A stretch of 64,000 nt of DNA from Lutraria lutraria (taxonomy: Eukaryota > Mollusca > Bivalvia > Venerida > Mactridae). The stretch is taken from positions 38,289,083 to 38,353,082 of the forward strand of contig OZ026835.1 of assembly GCA_964023205.1 (NCBI GenBank). The letters are read 5' to 3'. Shown in pieces: positions 11,649-24,860 of the stretch. Position numbers and translations under genes: made by a program. Positions within the stretch are counted from its first letter, which is position 1. Every line of letters starts with the position of its first letter. A model generated the notes under the pieces. It did not search any database. It worked only from the letters and a program-made list of their open reading frames with translations, and was not told the origin of the DNA.

Positions 11649-14600
11649 CTAAGTGCGTGGGTATCCTAACAAGTACTCCGCTACACCGAGGTAATACACA
11701 GTCTGTGCTATACCAAACAAGGGTGCTATCACCAGTATACGACACAATGCGCCCTTGAAGAAAGCCTTTGGTCCCTCATGTGTATACACTTTCCTAAAAT
11801 GAACAATACAAAAACAGAGTTAAATATTATATCACCATGTACAACACATGTTACAAATGGATGATTTAGTCTTTAAAGAAAGAAATCTAAAGTACATAAA
11901 ATGAAAATGCTTTTGATTAAACCAATTCAATTTTTATTTACATGTACTATTATAAGACAGTCAGAATTTCTTAGATGCTATCACATCACAACAGTTAGCG
12001 TAAACAAATTGGAGGTGATATTTAGTAAATGGATTCGTAGGGCATTTTAATCATCAGAAATTCACATCCTGTATGTTTCAATTACAACATTATTGACAGT
12101 GTATAATTATATTTGTTGTATGTTAATAACTTTACCTAAAACAATCTGGTATGTTTTTGTATGTTTCTTCTCCTTTGCCTTTGTGAATTGTCTGTAATCT
12201 TGTCTTCACAACTGAAACAATCAATAAGCTGCTGTAACATTTGTGTTTACAAAGTCTATTTTCAATTGTTTGATAAGAGTTCATAGGTAGCAGATGACTA
12301 CTACATTTAGTATACATGCATAAACAATTTCTAACATGTTTAAAACATAATATAGTCACTGAAGTACATTTATTTTATTTATTTGGGTTTAACATTTTTT
12401 TTTTTAAAGACATCAGTTATATATGGCAGCCAATTCACCTAACATGTTTTCCTGGATGGTATGCTTACCAGTACTATCTTACCCTTACACAAGGAGTTAG
12501 CAACTACTCCACAGTCCACATGTTGAGGAAAATCGACATTGCAGTCAAATTTTCATAGAAGGGAATGACTTGCCGCAACACTGAAGTACATAACCTTTAA
12601 CAATGATATACAGACAAACCTATGTTAGCTGCCACCAAATAAATGTCACCTGTGAATAAAGGCCATTTGTTTAAAAGCCATCATTGATTATACAGAATAA
12701 CCACTGAATACAGGTCACCTGTCAATAAAGGCCACATTTTATCTGTCCTGAGGGTTGCCTTTGTTCACAGGTTTGACTTTAAATACAGTACTGTAAGAGG
12801 TATGAATTCCTTCCATAGTCAAGAGACTTGGTAAGCATTATGACATCAGAAATGTTAAGTTAATTAAGTCTTACCATCAAATGGATTAACACTAAATGAA
12901 GCAACACAACCAGCTGTGCAACCAGATAAAAAGGACCAGTAAAACACAGCCTGTTCACTACCTACACGTCTTGGACCCTGTAATAATAATAAGGTTAAAC
13001 TATCAGATTTCAAAGTCAATACAGAGCGTGTAGATCATCTCTACCATTCTAAATAAAGTAAAACATGACATCTCTCATACAACGTTGGAGTGAGCGATAT
13101 TTAAGAATTTCAGTTCAGAATCTTTTAAACATCTATATATTGAGTTGTATAACATTGATAATAATCATTTAATCTTAAACTATATGATCAATATAAAACA
13201 GGTTAAACAGAAATAATTTCCACAATCAAACACTGGCCACCATAAGCCAATGAGTAAGTGACTCAAACTGGGGGAAAGTCGAGAAAAATGAGCATTGTTT
13301 TAAACAATCTGTTATATTGAAATTATTTATATACATGTATTATTATTTACATGAGAAGGGAAGAAATAAAAATGTAATCATCCATCAATAAATCAAATGC
13401 TGGTAGTCCCTCAAGACACCACATACAAAAACAATGTCTTCATTTACAACTTACCAAACTATTTAAATTGGCAAACAATGGGAAGTAAATAGCAGAAAAT
13501 GTGACATCTCTGAGCAATGTGGCCCCACAACCTTGGTACAATCCTAAAATTCCCTTTTTCTTGACCAGGTCAAGTGCAATCTGTGTAGCTGACAGACGAG
13601 GAGCTTTTGTATTGGCAGTAGATGTACCAGCCATATCAACTCGCACTGAAATAAGGTAATATCTGACAATTCTATCAAACAATACAAGTACAATATGTTA
13701 AGATTTTAATGCCAAACCAAACATCAAATTAAGGTCAAGGTCAGCTTGAGGTTAGACTACATGGCCATGATGGGTGGATCGCAAGGATATGACAAAAACT
13801 GCATAAATATCAAAGAGTTCTAGTAAGTGTTGTTGGTTCAAGACCAAATGGTAAAATCTAGTTAACTGAATCAAGGTGTTTCGATAGATTGATTTACCCA
13901 TCACGAGAGCAGCCCACATAAGCTTGCCCAAACATATTAGTACATATAGGTCACCCACTTTTCAATAGTCAGTCATATGTGGCAAAATGTTCACCTAACT
14001 ATTGTTCCTGGGAAGGACCAGCACAAGACTCCTATCTCCCATAAGCAACTGTCTACTGTCTCACATAAAGAGACATGGTCAGTAGCTGGGCTTGAACTCA
14101 TGACCCTCTATCAGTCAGAGGTTAGAGTGATTTGAAGTCAGCTACACAGAGGCAGGTCTTCCCCCAAAGGTATTAGTCGGAACAAATGACCCGCGTATGG
14201 AAATATTGTAAACAAACAGCAAAAATGTAATACTATAATACAATATGAAATACCAACCACTTCTACCAGCATCCTGTAACTGTATCTTCAACAACTCCAT
14301 GGGTGTTGTGATCACAATTTGACACATACCAGCCCCTGCTCCAGCCAGTAACTCACGAGGAATTGTTAATTTGTTCCTGGAAAGTAAACGATTGCATTAT
14401 ATTATATTTACCATCTCTAAAGCCAGCAACATAGATTGGTATAGATATGCATGTATAATGCTAAACAAATTCAGCCTACTGTGAAAAATCGAGCAAGGCC
14501 TAATGCTTTAATGTGCTTCTAAGGTTTGGTATTACATGTATACACGTTGATTTATAAATATATACAGTGCAACCTCTCTAGTGTGGCCCTCTCTTGAGCA

Positions 14601-17290
14601 ATAACCTCCCTTTAAAAACAGCATGATTTTTTCCCTATTTTTTTCAACTATTAATTTAACCTCTCAACAACAACATAATTTTTGCTACTCCCAAAGGGTG
14701 TTCCTTTGAAGAGGTTGTACTGTAGCATCAAACAAGCTTATATGTCACCATTTTAGACACATTTGGGACAGACAGAAGGATTGTAAATGTGTGGAGTGAC
14801 CTTGTACACAATATGCATATACATACATGAATAAAAAATATATGACACAATAAAAATCAAACTAAATTTTACCATAATTTAAAAACGACTAAAATTCTAC
14901 ATCAAGCATGATACAATGTCATGCCATGTATTTACTGGTATTGGATAGTCCATGCATATCTAAATCTAATTTGTCAACAATTATGGCTACATCCACTACA
15001 AGGAACACTTACTTATCATTTTTAAGTAAATGTCTAAACAAATCATTTCCAACCAGTTTGATGACTTTTTCTGGAGTAATCAGAAGTAGGTTCACACCAG
15101 AACCTGAAAGAATCACAAAATAAACTAATCAAACCTATGTCAGTGGCCACCTCCAAATAAAGGCCACCCTGTGAATAAAGGCCATTCTTTAAAAAAACGT
15201 ATTTGATGATTTAGAACGAAATGACATCTGGACAAAGGTCACCTGTCAATAAAGGCCATATAATGTTTTTCCCAAGGGTGTCCTTTGTTCACAAGTTTAA
15301 CTGTATAGCGTATGTCATTAAAACAAACTTCATTATAATACAAACAGTGTGTACAAGCATATATTGTTGTTTATTAGTCTATGTCATATCAAAACAGTGG
15401 TTCATATCTCTACATCAGTCCAAGCTTCAACTAAATGCTTTAAAAGTCTGAAATTAAACAAAGTAAAAAAGTTAATGAATGAAAATACCAACATACCTTT
15501 GTATAACCCAAAAAAACCTTCATTACGGAATGTCTTCTTTGCACAGTCAGCACTGAATTCGTATCAAAGAATAGATTATTATACATGGAAAAAACATGTG
15601 GAATCATAACAATAAAACAATCATATTGAACATTAAATAAACAATAAGCACTGAAAGAGATAATTGGTCTGAACAACTTGACTATAGTATAATTCCATAA
15701 CACAAGCATCACCTGCGGCAACTTGAGTATTATGATATGATATATTGTAATACATACAGTTTTTATAAATATTAACCTAAGTACTGACAGATTTATAATA
15801 TAATTATGGTACTTCACATCATAACATTTATGATGAAATGATTATTTTACATTAACATTCCGAAGTGTTCTAGCACATTCAGAGGTGTGATTAGTGAGAC
15901 GGCAAAAAGAGGAAAATCAAATTCATTGAGCTGGGGTCATTGGGGCTGTTAGAGCCCAAAGCGGGTCCAGAGAGGATGAAAACCACAGAAATTGGCTGAT
16001 CGGGAAAACCACAGAAATCCGCTGATCGGGAAAACCACAGAAATCGCATCCCCGACATTATATAGGTCATGAATCAGTAACATAGTGTATAGACATGTAA
16101 TTTATAGACATGTTTATCAATGCAGAGTGTTTAAGATCTTTCAGAATTGGTAAAACATTCAGACAATAAGCATAGATGGAGATGGTCATGTGGTTATGGT
16201 CTCAGACAAGTAGTCACAAACACCTCATCCCTGAATATTCAAATATCATCCAGGACCTTACAAATTTCCAATGCGAAGAAGTTGCCCAGCTAGCTTACTG
16301 TACAGGAGGTCAGAGGTTCGACCAAGGTGTATGCCAAGGGTCTTAAACCGCTGTTAAAGAAATAAAGGTACAAACTGACCTTGGCTCTTGGCCTAACTGG
16401 CACATAGGCTGATAATAATTCAACTAAACTTACAGACTACTGTACAAAGGTGTCCCTGAAGGTCCAACTTGTTGATTCTGTAATCTTGTCTTCACTAAAT
16501 CTATGGGGAACACACATGTTACACCGACTAATCCTGCTATACTACCATTAACTATCTTTGGTATTGGTCTGTAATTTATAGAGATGTCAATTTTATTAAT
16601 AATCTGTATCATAATGCAAGAGACCATCAAAATTTCAAAAGTGAAAACAATCTGACATGTCTGGTAAAATTCTGTCAATCTGATAAATATTTCCATTTTG
16701 TAACAAAAAAATGAAGGACATTTATGTAAATTTCTTTGGTCTGACAAAAGCCAACCCTTTATAAACTCTACAATGTTATTAATCACACTTATATCTAAAT
16801 AAACACTCAATTTGGATCAAATAAAAAATTCCATAATTCCACTGGTGGCAAAATACAAGTGCTTACTAAAGGTACCAGCCACTTTAATAGGTTCTCAGTA
16901 CAAGTACAATGTAGTATTTATTGGCTTACTAATTCTCAAGAACTAAATCCTTGAAATATATTAATGTTTTCACTTATGTAACTCTGGAATTAAAACATCA
17001 GTCATTAATATACAAAATGTAATCATATTTTCCCAAGAATTTTTAAAACAGAACCTCAGTCCAGTAAAATTTTAACTGTAATATTCATAAACATTAATTC
17101 AGATTGTATTGTATATAATTTTCTATTATCATATTTCATATTTACTGCTTCTGAAACTATAATTATAATGATCATCATATTCTTTAAACATTTAGTAGAT
17201 TTCAATTTTGAAATATTATGAATTGTACATAAATTATAGAAATAACACTAAGAGAATATAGAAATATACTTACATAAATGATTTATCCAT
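11649..17290 (-). CDS. SLC25A22: Mitochondrial glutamate carrier, complete nine-exon model
   Basis: Inner-membrane carrier importing glutamate with H+. Exons on the minus strand: 17274-17290, 16434-16568, 15497-15552, 15013-15103, 14258-14376, 13455-13645, 12875-12977, 12136-12211 and 11649-11793. All have GT-AG ends and joined phases, giving 933 bases (310 aa plus TAG); human SLC25A22 is 323 aa. It has three repeats of about 100 residues, each with a carrier signature: PIDLVK (27-32), PMELLK (125-130) and PFDVVK (235-240). Family-specific stretches include [44 protein letters not shown] and [13 protein letters not shown]. The first coding exon is only 17 bases (MDKSF plus two bases). The exon 5 donor is ambiguous (14258, or a few bases earlier at AGAA/GTGG), affecting only residues 139-140. 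Whether it is orthologous to A22 or to A18 cannot be told. Introns hold MITEs and SINE pieces. Confidence 0.93.
12609..12785. mobile_element. MITE family A, copy 2
   Basis: TA-flanked, with inverted ends ACAGACAAACCTATG and CACAGGTTTGACTTT. The interior has AATAAAGGCCA and GTCACCTGTCAATAAAGGCC. It lies in a carrier intron. Confidence 0.65.
13990..14140 (-). repeat. tRNA-derived SINE fragment
   Basis: On the minus strand ACTCTAACCTCTGACTGATA runs into the B-box-like GAGTTCAAGCCC. It lies in a carrier intron. The body is not delimited. Confidence 0.4.
14563..14724. mobile_element. MITE family B, copy 2
   Basis: 162-bp TA-flanked element, TACAGTGCAACCTCTCTAGT to GAGGTTGTACTGTA. It has the same internal blocks as the copies at 9606 and 18200 and lies in a carrier intron. 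Confidence 0.75.
15122..15306. mobile_element. MITE family A, copy 3
   Basis: The left end AATCAAACCTATGTCAGTGG and the right end GTTCACAAGTTTAACTGTAT are complementary in part, with AATAAAGGCCACC blocks inside. It lies in a carrier intron. Confidence 0.6.
15977..16043. repeat. 26-bp tandem repeat, about 2.6 copies
   Basis: AAAACCACAGAAAT is followed by GCTGATCGGG and repeats at 26-base spacing; the third copy breaks off. It lies in a carrier intron. Confidence 0.8.
16160..16350 (+). repeat. tRNA-derived SINE fragment
   Basis: GATGGTCATGTGGTTATGGT (A-box-like) resembles the sequence near 11318. AGAGGTTCGACCAAGG near 16311 resembles a B box, but the spacing is too long for one intact copy. 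Confidence 0.35.
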
Positions 17291-18014
17291 TATACTTTAT
17301 CAGTTGATCAAATGGTTACTTTACACTTTCAGGTACACAGACAGTACTCACAGATGTTGTCTATAACAATAAAATCATGCATTTATTATCTAGTATAGTC
17401 TTTTGTGGCAGTATCTTTGTTACATAAAACAGACAACAATGCATATTTATCTTGTTCATCAATATATCATACTAGTACCTGTAAAGTCATATACATTGTG
17501 TGTGTCACATGCATTTTTAGTGAGAATCATGCTCACACGCTACAGTATCTGTACATACTAGGCAATTTATAAATCGGCTGCAAATGATATTTTCAATGGT
17601 ATTATTAAATTTTTTCGTTTATAAATGATGTACATTAGACTATGGAATATTGTTAACACTGTCATCAGCTACCTTGAATCTCTCTGAAAAGTCTTTAAAT
17701 ACCAAGAACTTGAGATTGAACTTCGACCCCCCTGGACCCTGGCTGTGCTTTGCCCTGAACCTACCAGAGCCCTATGGCTCCCAGGCCCTCTAAGCTTTAA
17801 AAGGTCAAACACCTAGAACTTTCTGACCCTGACAGCTGTTATCATTTCATACAGACTTCACATTGACTATGGTTAAATTCAAAGCAAATTTATTCATTTT
17901 TACAATTTACAACTTATTTTTAAAACTACAACACTGCAGTTAAAATTGCAAACAAATTGAATCAATACTTTTCTAAACCCAGACATTTGTAATTATTCAT
18001 TCATATAAAGGATG

Positions 18015-18201
18015 TACAGTCTAACCTGTCAACAAAGGCCACCCTTGAGAAAGACAAGATGTGGCCTTTATTGGCAGGTTGCCCTTATTCAGACTCAGAG
18101 GTCATTTAAAACTAAATCATCAATGATGGTTTTAAATGAATTGCCTCAATTCACAAGGTAGCCTTTATTCAAAGGTGGCTGCTGACACAGTTTTGACTGT
18201 A
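18015..18201. mobile_element. MITE family A, copy 4
   Basis: TACAGTCTAACCTGTCAACA at the left and CACAGTTTTGACTGTA at the right. The right-hand TA is also the start of a family B element. Confidence 0.75.
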
Positions 18202-18308
18202 CAGTGCAACCTCTCCAAAGCAACACCCATTGGGAGTAGCAAAATTATGTTGTTGTTGAAGGGAGATTGCTGCTCAAGAGAGGGTCACTCTGAAGAGGTT
18301 GTACAATA
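18200..18308. mobile_element. MITE family B, copy 3 (shortened, inverted)
   Basis: Starts TACAGTGCAACCTCTCCAAA and ends GAAGAGGTTGTAC. The interior is in the opposite orientation to the copies at 9606 and 14563 and about 60 bp shorter. Confidence 0.65.
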
Positions 18309-18991
18309 TATACACTAAACACTGTACAACATGATAAATCAACAACTGGTAGTTGTAATGTAACACAGATGTTTACTGAAGGGTAAACGATCTACATGTA
18401 TTCATTAATACAGATAACAATGACAACAACCACATGTAATCAGAAGTGCCATCAATTAGAAACAGAACTTAAAAAGGTAAACTTTAATAAAGCATTTAAT
18501 TAACGAGACATAGATAATCTGTCAGTTATATGTACGCAACACTAATGTATATAAGAGTCATCAGTATGTGGTATCAAGATTTTGCATACCATTGTCCACA
18601 ATTAAGATACAAAAAAATGTACATTTAAACAAATACATGTAACATTTAATTTCATATGTAGCTGATAATGGTAGAACATATAGTCTACATAATTGGGCCA
18701 AAATATAAGATTACACAAAGAAAAATTAACAGTTGTCAAGCACCTCTTCTCAAATGATAACAAAGGTTAATAACCAACAATTAAGATCTAAAGATCGGGA
18801 AGTTTAACCATGTACTAGACATGTTTGGCAAAGGAAATATTCATGAATCCTATCACACTTTGGACTTATTGTAGGATAACTATGATATAAATCTGCATGA
18901 TCTGAATAAAAACTTTATGAACTCATTAAGTAAATACCATATGAAGAATGTGTGCTGTGGCACAATAGTATTGCATAATCTACAACTTACA

Positions 18992-19165
18992 TACAGTCAA
19001 ACCTGTGAACAAAGGTCACCCTCAGGAATGACATAATGTAGCCTTTATAGACAGGTGACCTTTATTTATGGGTCATTTTGTTCTTAACAATCTTTTTTTA
19101 TAAAATGACTTTTATTCTCATGGTGACTTTATTCGGAGATGGCCACTCACACAGGATTGACTGTA
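18992..19165. mobile_element. MITE family A, copy 5
   Basis: 174 bp from TACAGTCAAACCTGTGAACA to ACAGGATTGACTGTA, the cleanest copy of the family. Inverted AAGGTCACC and GGTGACTTT blocks lie inside. Confidence 0.8.
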
Positions 19166-20871
19166 TATGATAAATGAAACATTTATGCTTTTTTCATACA
19201 TGATTTGCCTACCTTGGACATTCCAAAATCAAAATCCTGAAAACCATAATTAAATCAAAGGGAAGGTATGGCTGGCTTTTTTACCCCTGTCAAATAGTTA
19301 TTCAAACTTCATGAAGTGAATAATAGTTCACGAAAAAAACATGTTTTCATTTCAGGGGTTAACAAGTTTGTTTACCAAAAAGACCTCACCTCAAAATACC
19401 AGCCTAACTAAGGAGTAAAAATACAAATAGTATTTGACAGAAGTGTCCAGTCTTCATGCAGTAAAAATTTCAGTTGCCTTGAAAGAGTATTCAATATCAC
19501 AAATACTTCCTTTTAACACAATACATGACCTAGCTAACATTTTCAAGCTGTATGTAAGTTACTAACTTTGATATGTTAATCCATCTTAAGTGACATTTAT
19601 ATAAGTAGATCATGCAATGCACAGATAATGTAATTTTACCATTATAATCACAAAACAATGATGGAATATAGACTTCAAATTCAGTGAATGTAATCCTTCA
19701 TAGCTTACAATCATTTGCAAAAATCTCTCGTTCACAGAACTCAACAACCATTATTATAAAGAACACACTTCTTGTGTCTTTGACATGGATAAATATGGCA
19801 ACATATAACTTACTGAAAAGATAAGCCTGCATTTTCTTCCTTAAACTACCTTTATAAAATTTTAGAAACAGATAAAGATCTTAATGTTCTGGTGTAGTTA
19901 ACATAACAGATAGACTCATTTCTTTATTCAACTTAATCCACTTTATTTAAGCGACATTCTGCATAAATTAAACAGTACTTTATAAGCTTGATAGCTTGAT
20001 TTTGCAGTTTATCTCCAAATCTCATGTATTCAGAAAAGATGCACATGAAACAACATATCATGCATAACTTCAACTACCATACTTTTAAATCTAATGCAAC
20101 ATAGATTTCATTGCTTTTTTAGGATTGCGCAGTATTAAATGAGATGTACATCATTTTGTATATTCACACAAATATGTAATATCGTTATATTTGTGCACTA
20201 TAGAGAGTAAATCATTTTCAACACTTTAAACAACACAAGATCTGTCAATATTGATTTATATTCTTGTCAATCATTGTACAAAGCTTAATACAGGAATGTT
20301 CCATTAAATTCTTCTGTACGCAATTGACAAGTCTGAAGGGGCTGGTTAAGTTTGCCAGTGATCCAAGCTTGAATCCTGGTCACAGTTAGTCATACACCCC
20401 CAGATGAGCTCTATCAATATGGGGGCACAAAAAATTGCCAACAAACAGACCCTATATTTAGTGGAAACAACGTTGATGTTTATGACAAATCAACGATTAT
20501 TGACAGGACATTAACTGTTGCATCTACAGATGTACAGATAGAGTAGCTACAGACTAACAACAGGTACTACTAGAGAAGATTTAACTAACAGACTTAAATC
20601 AATACATACAGCTATCTACAATATTACAATGTATTTGAATTCAATTAACTATTCAAACTGTGTTGTAATATTGCAGCAACGAGACAATCACATGTAAATA
20701 TTACATCCACATACAATGGTTCAAGTTCTAAAGTACATTTATAATTTTATGGTTCTTGTCAAATTTTACCTAACATACTCAATGATCAATCACAAGGTCT
20801 AAACACCAGTCTATCCTTAGGAACACAATATCACAAAAGGATCATGATTCAAAGAACTTGAAGTAACCCAG

Positions 20872-21583
20872 GGCCCTAGCTGCACTTTAGCAGAAGGGGC
20901 CTGGGGCCCTCAGGTAGGAAAATTTCGCATCATTTTGAGGAAAAAGGGGAATTTCAGGGGATTTTTCAACTGCCTTATAAATACCCTGCAATGAACATTT
21001 TATGCTTACAGTATCTGTGACTAAATATATTACATACATTAATATACAATTAATCAAAGGTTAATAACTTAAAGTCCCATTAGCTTTTTGCTATAAAAAA
21101 TATATGCAAAAAACAAACAATTGCTGATATTATCCTAAGATAATAATTACCGACGAAACGAGCCCCTTTTCTTCTAAAAACACTCATTTCGCTGTGAATT
21201 TTGCTTTTGTAAACTTTAAATATATAGAGCGCGTGACGTCACTTTAGCCATGTGCATAATATGACTGCGGGAAAACACAGCTGTTCTATAAATAGTATTT
21301 TTTTCAATGATATTGAAAAAAAATACCATAAATGGTTTTAGAAACATTCTTTCTTGCTATAAAGTATGCACCGGAGGAACAGGAAAATGCCCCGGATTCC
21401 TCTGTTATAGCACAAATAGAAACTACTTCAACCGATAAATTTATATGCTTATGGGACTTTAATATCAACCATCTGACCATTAAAGCCAAAAAAACAATTT
21501 TTTTTAAGGGGAATTTTTATAAAAAAATAGGGGAAAAAAGTATATTATTTTAGGAGGGGAAAAAAACGTCAAATGAGGGCCCT
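20872..21583. repeat. Composite repeat bounded by AGGGCCCT
   Basis: GTAACCCAGGGCCCTAGC at the left faces GAGGGCCCTGTAACCT at the right, with related G-rich strings inside each end (AAAAAGGGGAATTT near 20941, AAGGGGAATTTTTAT near 21508). A TTAAAGTCCC element splits it. Confidence 0.45.
21069..21462. mobile_element. 394-bp TIR element (TTAAAGTCCCAT family), nested
   Basis: TTAAAGTCCCATTAGC at 21069-21084 faces GCTTATGGGACTTTAA at 21447-21462. Inside, near 21233, is TGACGTCA, a perfect CRE/ATF site. No transposase is seen. Short open frames inside (about 60-73 codons) resemble nothing I know. Confidence 0.6.
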
Positions 21584-22615
21584 GTAACCTAAAATGATTG
21601 GCTACTACCATAGATAATTCATGAGGATTATAGCTGTACTATATTACACATTTGGAAATCACTGTATAATTATGGCTAAATAAAACTTGTCTTACTTATG
21701 TTACCAATAGCAACAACATTCACAAGTTGGAAATTTTAAAAACCTGAAAATTTGCCATGATATGGCAATAACAAAAAGCGAAATTACCAACGTTGTCAGC
21801 ATCAGACTATCTAATCAGATAAGCAGTACTCCCTCCCTAAATTTCTCACCGGATTTACATAGTTTGGAAAAATAACCCTTCCGGACCTTATAAAACCTGA
21901 ATTTCTGGCATAATCTTCAAAACTTCACAACAAGCACTGAGTGATGTACAAAGTAACATACGATTCGACATGAACATAATATAGACTAGAACAAAGACTT
22001 ACAACAATGAGAAAGCGAAATAAAAAGCCCACATGAAGACCTACTGATAATCTGGTAATGATCAATAACCAATCAATGGCAAGAGAGCTTCTGATTGATT
22101 TTATCTTAAAACATATGTACGTAATGGATCAATCATTAATGCTATATAGTATACATACAAAATCTAGTTCAACTACATGTACTATGGTATAAAAGCTAGC
22201 TGACAATTTTGCTTTATTATATCTCACCTTTGTTAAACTGTTCCCCATGTAAAATTGCCTATACACATGTACATGATCCAGCAACAATTTTTAATAACAC
22301 TCAGAAAAATCACATGCACAGACAAATTGCACATACAGAAAAAATGAATTTACAGTAATTACATCCTTCTTTCATCATTATTGATCTTATTAACATTGGT
22401 TGTAGACCATAGATTAAACTAGAACATATTTCTATTTAAACCAAAATATTGTTTAAATTCATCAAGTTAAGGCTTCTGAAGCGAGTGAATGCATAATTAT
22501 GGACATCATAGCTCAATGTAAATAATTCAGCGTTCCAATAACAATTGTTTACAAAATGAGTACTATACAATTTTCGATCATATTTATTTATGTTTTTATT
22601 TTTCAACATAATGAA

Positions 22616-22743
22616 ATAAATATCACATTTCTGAGATGGCATTATTAAAAATCGCAAGCCCTCAAAAGGTAATGGCACTGCCTCAGTCAACAATATTTTC
22701 TCGGGCTTGCCTTTCTTAAATATCTCAGAAATGTGATATTTAT
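22616..22743. repeat. Hairpin with 22-bp perfect arms
   Basis: ATAAATATCACATTTCTGAG begins the left arm (22616-22637) and its full complement is at 22722-22743. An inner pair GCAAGCCC / GGGCTTGC adds 8 bp. The loop is about 40 bases. Confidence 0.8.
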
Positions 22744-22984
22744 GTAGTATTACAAGTTTACAATGAATAGTAAAACATGGTATATACTATCATTTAATCT
22801 ACTGTATCATATCTTATTTCTATATAAAAAAATTATATTTATATACAATATACAAAGATAGCAAAAGCGAACTATAACACATACATTCATAAACCAATTT
22901 CAAGAAAAATCACCCGATTTAACATTGACAGAGATGAAGTAAGTATATACTGTCTACATATTTCCACATGTATAATACAATACA

Positions 22985-23285
22985 GTATGTCTTGTATATA
23001 TAAAGCTACATGTACATTCTTAACTGCTTCACTGAATGCAAAACAAGTTCATAAATTAAATATAGAAGAACACAATACAGCAAAGTATACTTAAAAGGTT
23101 AGGCTTTTGTGTGTGTTTGTGTTTATAAGTGAATACCATTTGAATAGAGTGGTTCCATGATCGTCATTACCCTTAGAATTGAAATACACCAGCAAAAAAA
23201 ATTAAAGGCGTAAAATACCCCCTGCTAAAGAATGCAGGGGGTAAAATACCCCTTGCCCAAATATTTATCTGGAGCCCTATACTAA
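22985..23285 (-). repeat. Dispersed repeat, copy 1
   Basis: Reverse-complement relative of 35650-35905. Shared strings are GGGTAAAATACCCCTTGCCC, GTGGTTCC...ATGATCGTCATTACCC, and the CACTGAATGCAAAAC / TATAGAAGAACACAA region, in the same order. Confidence 0.65.
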
Positions 23286-24787
23286 ACCAAAATATTTAAA
23301 TTTTATGAAGTTAAACTGTAATATTGTATAGGCTGTATAAACAGTGAAAACTCACATTACGGACACCGCACATTAACAGACAACCCGTATCAGGGACAGT
23401 AATGAAAAAACAGACATATTGTTTGACTGCTTGTGATCAGGTCTTTTTTATACTGTCAAAATATTGAATTTAAAAGAAAGCAGAAACAACAATAAAGCGT
23501 AGGAAAAAGAAAAGGGTGGAATCTATTGTTTCCGCATGTTGAACACATGGAATATGGACATAAATGCTATACACATATTATGTATTGAAATGTTCAATGG
23601 TGTCTATTAACTTAAATAATATTGCGAGTTTGCCCATACTGCCTTTTTCTATGGTTTTTGGGATACAGGTATCTGTTCCTTTGCTTTTGTGTACAGTTAG
23701 AAAATACTCCAATAGTAACTAAAAGTATTCTCAAGGATTCAAGGTGACATACGGAAATAAATCAGTTAGTTGTTCTCTTGTTTATGAGTGGTCTCTGTGT
23801 GAGGGGCTCTGCCAAGTTCTGCATGTTTATTATCTCTATATCCGAAAGCATTTGCTGGGATATTGAAAGTCAGGGAATATATCATTTTTATATGACAGTG
23901 GAGAAAAAATATTGCCGAAAAGAAAGGGCCTTTTATTAAACAGGTGCCTAGTAATCATGGAGTTATATTCAATTAAACAGTATTAACATGTCAGATAATA
24001 CTACCCATGCGCTCAGTAGCACGCCCTTGACATACTTCATAATTCACATAAAGCTACAGTACATATTATCATATAACTTATTATAAGGAAAATTAATTTC
24101 ATGCTAAATAAAGGGAAATAATTTCTTGCTAATTAAAATGGCTTTAAACGAGTAAAAGCTATAGTTAGAAAACGTACGTGGAATCGGACTCAAAACAGAA
24201 CAATACGGTATCCCTGTCGGTTAATATTCTCACCGGACTGTCTGAATTGATGAAATCGCAAAATGCACAAATTTCTATCCGAATTTTGTTAATCCGGTAA
24301 CTTGAACATTATCGCGTAGGTCCTGCATAGAATTTGAACAGAATGAATATGTTTAGCGAGATAACACAGAAATGAAGATGAGAAGTAATTTCAGCAGAAT
24401 TCATAAAATAAAAAAATGAAAAAAATCAATAGGAAGAGACTGGAAAGTTATGTTTACCTTTGCACTTGGACCCGTGTAACTTCAATGTCAATTGAGTTGT
24501 CTCCCTTAGACATAAGTAATAAAAAAAAAAGGCATGAGGCTACTAAATTATGATCAGCTAACTGAATATGTCGTCTGCAAAAATAAGACCTATGTTAATG
24601 AGAGTGCGTATAAATAGTATACATTGACACGTTAGACTATATATGTTTGCACAAAAACGTAATTCAATTCTTTATAAAACTATTGTCGGTGAGTAAGGGA
24701 TGATTTCACAAGAGAAATTGAAAATTTACGTATAAAAAATATACTTTTTGGTTAGGATGAATTTATCTTTTCACATAATTATAAGAT

Positions 24788-24860
24788 GCCTCCATAGCTC
24801 AGTGGCTAGAGCACTGGTCTTGTAAACCAGGGGTCGTGAGTTCGATCCTCACTGGGGGCT
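24788..24860 (+). tRNA. tRNA-Thr (anticodon UGU)
   Basis: Full cloverleaf. The acceptor GCCTCCA pairs with TGGGGGC, the D arm is GCTC...GAGC, the anticodon stem CTGGT/ACCAG holds loop CTTGTAA with anticodon TGT at 24821-24823, and the T arm is GTGAG-TTCGATC-CTCAC. The internal A box (TAGCTCAGTGG) and B box (GTTCGATCC) are intact, the anticodon arm has no intron, and no CCA is encoded, as usual in eukaryotes. Confidence 0.95.

Larger units (their letters stand above)
17291..24787. other. Non-coding region upstream of the glutamate carrier
   Basis: No coding exon is recognised. It probably includes the carrier's promoter and 5' UTR introns. It contains MITEs at 18015, 18200 and 18992, a TIR element at 21069 inside a larger repeat, a hairpin at 22616, and a dispersed repeat at ~22985-23285. 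A tRNA-like fragment is near 20345. Confidence 0.5.

Noticed and set aside
15440..15817. 125-codon minus-strand frame
   Set aside because: It overlaps the true 56-base carrier exon (15497-15552) in another frame and runs into intron.
24455..24515. Possible minus-strand 5' UTR exon ending in GTAAAC
   Set aside because: Only a donor-like site supports it, and GGGAGACAACTC is a common bivalve repeat motif; noted only as a possibility for the carrier.
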